From contig NZ_FNUY01000012.1 in the NCBI RefSeq assembly GCF_900108245.1, forward strand, positions 1 through 64,000: 64,000 nucleotides of DNA, written 5' to 3'. The position numbers and the translations under genes are program-made. Positions within the stretch are counted from its first letter, which is position 1. Each line of letters begins with the position of its first letter. Below are positions 59,335 through 64,000 of the stretch, piece after piece. The notes under the pieces are model-generated. The model searched no databases. It saw only the letters and a program-made list of their open reading frames with translations, and had not been told where the DNA came from. Origin of the DNA: Allobosea lathyri. GTDB lineage: Bacteria > Pseudomonadota > Alphaproteobacteria > Rhizobiales > Beijerinckiaceae.

Positions 59335-60066
59335 TCAGTGCAGCACCGCGCTGAGGAAGGTCTGGAGTTCGGGGGTCCTGGGCTCGGCGAGCACGGCGGC
59401 CGCCTGACCCTGTTCGTGAATGCGGCCCTCATGCATGAAGACCAGGCGCGAGCCGAAGCGGCGCGCGAAGCCCATCTCGTGCGTGACGAGGATCATGGTC
59501 ATGCCGTCCTGCGCCACGGATTCGAGCACCTTCAGCACCTCGCCGGTGAGCTCGGGATCGAGCGCCGAGGTGACCTCGTCGAACAGCATCAGCTTGGGTT
59601 GCATCGCCAGCGAGCGGGCGATGGCGACGCGCTGCTGCTGGCCGCCGGAGAGCTGCGAGGGATAGGCGTCGAGCTTGTCTTCCAGCCCGACCCGCCGGAG
59701 CACCTCGCGGGCGATCTCGCGGGCCTGCTCGGGCGCCTGCTTCTTCACGACGCGCGGGGCGAGCGTGATGTTGTCGCAAACGGAGAGATGCGGGAACAGG
59801 TTGAAGCTCTGGAAGACGATCCCGACCTCCTGCCTGAGCTTGCGCAGATTGGTCTTGGGATCGTTGACCTTGACGCCGTCGACGCTAATCGAGCCGGCCT
59901 GGATCGGCTCCAGCCCGTTGATGCAGCGAAGCATCGTGCTCTTGCCCGAGCCGGAGCGGCCGATCACCGCGATGATCTCGCCCTTGGCGACGTCGAGCGA
60001 GACGTCCTTGAGCACCTGGACCGAGCCGTAGCTCTTGCTGATCCCTTGAATTTCAACGAGCGACAT
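59335..60066 (-). CDS. Amino-acid ABC transporter ATPase (GlnQ/HisP type)
   Basis: 243 residues. Walker A GRSGSGKSTMLRC, Q-loop VFQSFNLFPHLSV, signature LSGGQQQRVAIARSLA, Walker B LMLFDEVTSALDPEL, and H-loop VTHEMGFA. Overlaps the upstream permease gene by 14 nt, so translation is coupled. Confidence 0.92.
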   Translation of the reverse strand: MSLVEIQGISKSYGSVQVLKDVSLDVAKGEIIAVIGRSGSGKSTMLRCINGLEPIQAGSISVDGVKVNDPKTNLRKLRQEVGIVFQSFNLFPHLSVCDNITLAPRVVKKQAPEQAREIAREVLRRVGLEDKLDAYPSQLSGGQQQRVAIARSLAMQPKLMLFDEVTSALDPELTGEVLKVLESVAQDGMTMILVTHEMGFARRFGSRLVFMHEGRIHEQGQAAAVLAEPRTPELQTFLSAVLH

Positions 60067-60703
60067 CGAGCCTCCGCTCGAGCGAGCGGCTCCATTGGGT
60101 CAGAGGGAAGCACATCAGGAAGTAGATCACGGCGACGGTGATGTAGACCGCGAAGGGCTTGTAGGTGCCCGCTGCCGTGAGCTGTCCCTCGCGGGTCAGC
60201 TCGACCAGCCCGATCGTCGCCGCAAGCGAGGTGTTCTTGATCAGTTGCACGAGGAAGCCGACGGTGGGCGCCACCGCGATCCGGATCGATTGCGGGACGA
60301 TGATGTGGCGCAATTGCTCGGCCAGCGAGAGGCCCAGCGAGGCCCCGGCCTCCCATTGCGTTTTGGCGATCGAGACCAGCGCACCGCGCCAGATCTCGCC
60401 GAGAAAGGCGCTGCCATAGACCGAGAACGCCACGGCCGCCGCAAGCCATGGATTCACGGATATGCCGATCAACGGCAGGCCGAAGAAGATCAGGAACAGC
60501 CAGACCAGCAGCGGCGTGCCCTGGACGACATAGATATAGGTGGCGGCAAGCCAGCGCAGCGGCGCGAAGGGCAGGATGCGCATGATCGCGAGCACCATGC
60601 CGAGCAGGGCGGAGCCGGCGAAGGCGGTGACGGTCAAAGCCACCGTCCAGCGCGCCGCGCTGACGAGGTACATCACATCGATGAGGCCAAAGCTGCGGAT
60701 CAT
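60053..60703 (-). CDS. Amino-acid ABC transporter permease (HisQ/HisM type)
   Basis: 216 residues, five helices. VQGTPLLVWLFLIFFGLP and the EAA loop WEAGASLGLSLAEQLRHIIVPQSIRIAVAP mark the polar amino-acid permease family. It overlaps the first permease by 4 nt; with it, it forms the heterodimeric channel. Confidence 0.9.
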   Translation of the reverse strand: MIRSFGLIDVMYLVSAARWTVALTVTAFAGSALLGMVLAIMRILPFAPLRWLAATYIYVVQGTPLLVWLFLIFFGLPLIGISVNPWLAAAVAFSVYGSAFLGEIWRGALVSIAKTQWEAGASLGLSLAEQLRHIIVPQSIRIAVAPTVGFLVQLIKNTSLAATIGLVELTREGQLTAAGTYKPFAVYITVAVIYFLMCFPLTQWSRSLERRLDVAR

Positions 60704-61362
60704 CGCTGTACGAACGCCACGCGGTAGATGACGGCGAAAAGGCCGCGGAAAGCGAAGGCGAGCCCGAGATAGAGCACGCCGATCACGGTGTAGACCTCGA
60801 AGTCGCGGAAGGTGCGCGACTGCACGATGGACGCCGCATGGAACAGGTCCTCGACCGAGATCTGCGAGACCACGCTGGTCGCCAGCATCAGCAGCACGAA
60901 CTGGCTGGCGAGCGCCGGGAACATCGCCTTGAGCGACGGGTACATGACGATGTAGCGGAACACCTGCAGGCCCGAGAGCCCAAGCGAATGGCCCGCCTCG
61001 ATCTGCGCCTTGGGCACGGCCTCCAAACCTGCGCGGACGATCTCGGTGGTATAGGCGCCGAGATTGATGACCAGGGCGATGATCGCGGCCGTCAGTCCGT
61101 CGAGCCGGACGCCGAAGCTCGGCAGGCCGAAGAAGATCAGGAAGAGTTGCACCAGCAGCGGCGTATTGCGGATGATCTCGACATAGGCGACCACCAGACG
61201 GCGAATGAGCGGCGGTCCATAGACCCGTCCGGCGGCACAGGCGACGCCGATCACCAGCCCGCCGAGCATGGCGCAGGCCGAGAGGAACAGCGTGATCCAG
61301 ACGCCGTCCAGAATGGACTCCCAGGCCGCAAACACATCTCGAAACTGGAGTCCGTATTTCAT
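60700..61362 (-). CDS. Amino-acid ABC transporter permease (HisQ/HisM type)
   Basis: 220 residues. EIIRNTPLLVQLFLIFFGLPSFGVRL and the EAA loop IEAGHSLGLSGLQVFRYIVMYPSLKAMFP. First gene of the importer operon, divergent from the IclR regulator with 155 nt between. A 4-nt overlap with the second permease. Confidence 0.9.
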   Translation of the reverse strand: MKYGLQFRDVFAAWESILDGVWITLFLSACAMLGGLVIGVACAAGRVYGPPLIRRLVVAYVEIIRNTPLLVQLFLIFFGLPSFGVRLDGLTAAIIALVINLGAYTTEIVRAGLEAVPKAQIEAGHSLGLSGLQVFRYIVMYPSLKAMFPALASQFVLLMLATSVVSQISVEDLFHAASIVQSRTFRDFEVYTVIGVLYLGLAFAFRGLFAVIYRVAFVQR

Positions 61363-61510
61363 GGGGTCAGGCCGATGCGCGTCGCGGTGCGGCGTGAGCG
61401 CACATGAAACAGCTGGACTGCGGGATCGGCGTCGGCGTCATTCCTGCCCTCTTGTCATTCTTGACCCTCTTTACGTGAAAGCTAGTTTGGGTTCTTATTT
61501 GATGTCAAGC

Positions 61511-61522
61511 TTCATATATGAA
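61511..61522. promoter_or_regulatory. Candidate IclR operator
   Basis: Perfect 12-bp palindrome TTCATATATGAA in an otherwise GC-rich region, covering the ATG at 61518. If the real IclR start is the ATG at 61533, the palindrome lies in the leader and suits autorepression. IclR proteins usually bind short AT-rich palindromes of this kind. Confidence 0.4.
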
Positions 61523-62318
61523 ACAGAGCGACATGTCTGATCTCCCGGATACCGATGGCGGCGACAAAACCTCCTATGCCGCTCCGGCGCTGGAGAAGGG
61601 GCTCGATATTCTCGAACTGCTGGCGGAGGTCGGCGAGCCGCTTTCGACGCGCGTCATCGCCGAGCGATTGCAGCGCTCGAAAAGCGAGATCTTCCGGATG
61701 GTTTTCGTGCTGCAGCAGCGCGGCTATCTGGAGCGTGAGGCCGGCACCGATCGTCTCGCTCTGTCGCGCCGGCTGTTCGATCTGGGCATCAGGACGCCCG
61801 GTGGCAGGCAGCTGACCTCGGTCGTGCTGCCGCTGATGGAGCGCTTCAGCGAGGAAAGCGGGCAGGCGGCGCATCTCGTCGTGCTCAGCCGGGCGCAGAC
61901 CGTGGTGCTCGCCACGACCTCGGGCCATCTCGACGCCAGCGTGATCGTGCGGCCGGGCTATGGACGTCCGGCGCTCGATGCGAATTCCGGCCTGCTCATC
62001 CTGGCCTTCCAGTCGGCGGCCCAGCGGCTGATGCTGATGAAGGATGCCGATCCTGCCGAGCAGGCGCGGCTGAGCGAGCCCAGCGTCGCCGAGATGTTTG
62101 CGGGGATTCGCACGCTCGGTCACCGGGTCGCGCCCAGCCGGGACATCCTGGCTGTCACCGATATCGCCTGCCCCGTGATCGGGCCGGCGGGCCATGCGCA
62201 GGCGGCGATCCTTGTGCCCTGCCTGCAGCGCCATGGCGTCATGACCGACGAGAACGCGATTCTGCAGGCCCTCAAGGCCTGCTGCGTCGAGGCGGGTTCA
62301 CAATTATCCTATGGCTGA
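61518..62318 (+). CDS. IclR-family transcriptional regulator
   Basis: 266 residues (261 from the second Met at 61533). HTH APALEKGLDILELLAEVGEPLSTRVIAERLQRSKSEIFRMVFVLQQRGYLER, then the IclR effector domain (LVVLSRAQTVVLATTSGHLDASVIVRPG; DIACPVIGPAGHAQAAILVPCL). Divergent from the importer operon, its likely target. The ligand should be a compound of that pathway. Confidence 0.9.
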   Translation: MKQSDMSDLPDTDGGDKTSYAAPALEKGLDILELLAEVGEPLSTRVIAERLQRSKSEIFRMVFVLQQRGYLEREAGTDRLALSRRLFDLGIRTPGGRQLTSVVLPLMERFSEESGQAAHLVVLSRAQTVVLATTSGHLDASVIVRPGYGRPALDANSGLLILAFQSAAQRLMLMKDADPAEQARLSEPSVAEMFAGIRTLGHRVAPSRDILAVTDIACPVIGPAGHAQAAILVPCLQRHGVMTDENAILQALKACCVEAGSQLSYG

Positions 62319-62329
62319 GCGCGCGAAGG

Positions 62330-62431
62330 GCTAGAGCATCGGCCCGAAAAGTGGAGCGCGGTTTTCGGGAAAGCCGATGCAAAATCAAAAGCTTAAAGCA
62401 TAGAGCCGAATAGGATATTCGGTCCTATGCT
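62330..62431. repeat. Dispersed structured intergenic repeat, copy 2
   Basis: Inverse-orientation copy of the element at 50900-51003: GCTAGAGCATCGGCCCGAAAAG, then a conserved segment to about 62390, then a hairpin (62397-62431). Hairpin bases differ from copy 1 but still pair. Confidence 0.75.
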
Positions 62432-62448
62432 GTAAGCCCCGAGGGCGT

Positions 62449-63705
62449 TCAGGCCCATTCGCCCTTGCGGAATACCGGCACGCGACGCCCATCGGCATGG
62501 ACGCCGTCGATGTCGACCTTGTCGGAGCCGATCATCCAGTCGATATGGATGAAGCTCTTGTTGCCGCCCTGTGCCGCGATCTGCTCGGGGGTGAGGCTTG
62601 CGCCATCGACGAAGCATTTCGAGTAGCACTGGCCGAGCGCGATGTGGCAGGAGGCGTTCTCGTCGAACAGCGTGTTGAAGAACAGCAACCCGCTCTTCGA
62701 GATCGGGGAGGAGTGCGGCACCAGCGCGACCTCACCGAGGCGACGCGCGCCCTCGTCGGTATCGAGCACCTTGTTCAGCACCTCCTCGCCCCGCGCGGCC
62801 TTGGCCTCGACGATGCGTCCCGCCTCGAAGCGCACCGAGATCTCGTCGATCAGCGTGCCCTGATAGGAGAGCGGCTTCGTGCTGCTGACGTAACCGTCGA
62901 CCCGCCTTGCGTGGGGCGTGGTAAAGACCTCCTCGGTCGGGATGTTGGGGTTGCAGGTGATGCCGTTCTTGGCGGTCGAGGCACCGCCCTGCCATTCATG
63001 GCCTTCGGCGAGCCCGATCGTCAGGTCGGTTCCGGGGCCGGAGAAATGCAGGGCGTGGAAACGCTGGCCATTGAGCCATTGCGAGCGAGTGCGCAGCGCC
63101 GCGTTATGGGCGGCCCAGGCCGCGACCGGATCGTCATTGTCGACGCGGGAGGCGGCGAAGATCGCCTCGGCCAGGCGGCCGACCGCGACGTCCTCCTCAT
63201 CGCCCGGGAAAACCTCGCGAGCCCAGGACGCGCCGGGATAGGCGATGATGTTCCAATTGATGTCGAAGCCGGCAATCTTTTCCAGCGCCGGCTGATAGGC
63301 CATCGAATTGGCCTTGCTGGCGCGCGAAACCTTGGCCGCATCCTGGCCCGCCATCAGCATCGGGGTGTCGCCGACGATGGCGAGGCGCGCGGTGTTGGTC
63401 GCGAAGGCCTTGGCGACGCCGTCATGGAGCCAGCCGGGCGCCTTGTCGAAGCTTTCGTCGGGAGCGAAACGATAGCGTGCCAGCGTGATCTCCTCATCGG
63501 AGAAGATCGGCGTGACCAGGCCGGCCCCGGCCTTGTAGGCGTGCTCGGCGATCTTGCGCACCAGAGGCAGGGCCACGACCGGCGCCGTCAGGAACAGGTC
63601 CTGCCCAGGCTGGAGATTGAGCCCGACCCTGACCGCGGTTTCGGCAAGCCTGTCGAGTTTCACCGGATCGATCGAGGCGGGGAGGGTGCGCTGGTGCATG
63701 GTCAT
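62449..63705 (-). CDS. Aminopeptidase, peptidase M29 family
   Basis: 418 residues. VGLNLQPGQDLFLTAPVVALPLVRKIAEHAYKAGAG is the M29 N-terminus; metal-binding region GGASTAKNGITCNPNIPTEEVFTTPHARRVDG; C-terminal HIALGQCYSKCF and HIDWMIGSDKVDIDG. Cobalt/zinc exopeptidase releasing N-terminal amino acids in the cytosol. Start ATG 63705 or 63699. Separated from IclR by the repeat element; no operon partner. Confidence 0.9.
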   Translation of the reverse strand: MTMHQRTLPASIDPVKLDRLAETAVRVGLNLQPGQDLFLTAPVVALPLVRKIAEHAYKAGAGLVTPIFSDEEITLARYRFAPDESFDKAPGWLHDGVAKAFATNTARLAIVGDTPMLMAGQDAAKVSRASKANSMAYQPALEKIAGFDINWNIIAYPGASWAREVFPGDEEDVAVGRLAEAIFAASRVDNDDPVAAWAAHNAALRTRSQWLNGQRFHALHFSGPGTDLTIGLAEGHEWQGGASTAKNGITCNPNIPTEEVFTTPHARRVDGYVSSTKPLSYQGTLIDEISVRFEAGRIVEAKAARGEEVLNKVLDTDEGARRLGEVALVPHSSPISKSGLLFFNTLFDENASCHIALGQCYSKCFVDGASLTPEQIAAQGGNKSFIHIDWMIGSDKVDIDGVHADGRRVPVFRKGEWA

Positions 63706-63978
63706 CGAAACTCGCCTGGAATGAACATTCGCTTGAGAATGCCGACCGCTGATACCGTCCGCCCGCCCGGCTGTCAGCTAGAACCGGCAATCGGGATCGA
63801 CCGCCGCGGTCCGGTCAACGGCCGCTGACCGCCAGGGCATATCGTCCGCGCTGGTGTTTCCTCGCGCTGTGAGCCCTGAGTTTGGTAGAAATCGCCAAGA
63901 TGGGATGCCGGCGAACTGATCTTTGGCTCATAATGCTCGCGCATTCGTGCATGATCGAAACTTCGCTGGAGCTTTTCG
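63706..63978. other. Intergenic region between M29 gene and the last gene
   Basis: 273 nt holding promoters for both divergent genes. Nothing else seen. Confidence 0.4.
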
Positions 63979-64000
63979 ATGTCCGATCCTCGCCTGCCCC
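63979..64000 (+). CDS. Start of a gene cut by the window edge
   Basis: ATG at 63979 after CTGGAGC; only seven codons (MSDPRLP) are visible, so no product can be named. Confidence 0.35.

Overview
The window is high-GC chromosomal DNA from an alphaproteobacterium, most likely a Hyphomicrobiales (Rhizobiales) soil or plant-associated genus such as Bosea or a relative. That placement is inferred from gene content, not from a 16S gene: a cyclic beta-glucan exporter of NdvA type, a FixJ-like two-component set, aroK-aroB next to xerD, many ABC importers, and dispersed intergenic repeats of a kind common in this order. No rRNA, CRISPR array, origin or intact prophage was seen. There is one tRNA, tRNA-Ala(CGC).

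Layout. 1-61: last codons of an IS110-like transposase. 0.2-1.8 kb: motB/motA stator-type genes (minus). 2-3.8 kb: NdvA-like exporter. 3.9-5.5 kb: DUF1330 protein and a ChaA-type cation/proton antiporter. 5.6-7.3 kb: aroK-aroB (minus), diverging from a 48-residue membrane peptide and xerD. 8.7-14.9 kb: two co-translated LysR genes diverging from a peptide-type importer (binding protein and two permeases, no ATPase) and a class A beta-lactamase-like serine hydrolase. 15.1-18.4 kb: single-domain receiver, FixJ/LuxR regulator and membrane histidine kinase (minus), diverging from an HdeA-like / formylglycine-generating enzyme / arylsulfatase / lipoprotein / HAD phosphatase operon (18.8-23.5 kb). 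23.5-23.7 kb: broken IS6-family transposase. 24.2-33.5 kb: one long catabolic operon (three-gene ABC importer, FAD oxidoreductase, LacI regulator, M19 dipeptidase homologue, aldehyde dehydrogenase, ACMSD-like amidohydrolase, RidA protein). 33.5-34.0 kb: IS110-family tail abutting a beta-carbonic anhydrase. 34.8-40.6 kb: DUF167 (yggU) and yggT separated by amidase, orphan peptide-binding protein and gamma-glutamyltransferase. 40.7 kb: tRNA-Ala. 41.4-50.6 kb: a single 3064-codon gene for an RTX protein carrying both a glycerophosphodiesterase and a calcineurin-like phosphoesterase domain. 51-54.1 kb: beta-propeller, HTH regulator and DUF899 group. 54-56 kb: small secreted or membrane proteins, including PRC-barrel and HdeD types. 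56.3-62.3 kb: amino-acid-type ABC importer with DoeB-like deacylase and EutB-like PLP dehydratase, diverging from an IclR regulator. 62.4-63.7 kb: M29 aminopeptidase. 63979: start of a further gene.

Much of the window deals with nutrient capture: sulfate ester cleavage with its own maturase, phosphodiester cleavage by a probable type I-secreted enzyme, amide, peptide and gamma-glutamyl hydrolysis, and two operons that pair an importer with catabolic enzymes and a dedicated regulator. The strongest candidate for something new is the giant two-enzyme RTX phosphodiesterase. Next are the 24-33 kb catabolic island, whose last three genes match the family set of the 2-aminomuconate pathway, and a structured intergenic repeat whose two copies show compensatory base changes.
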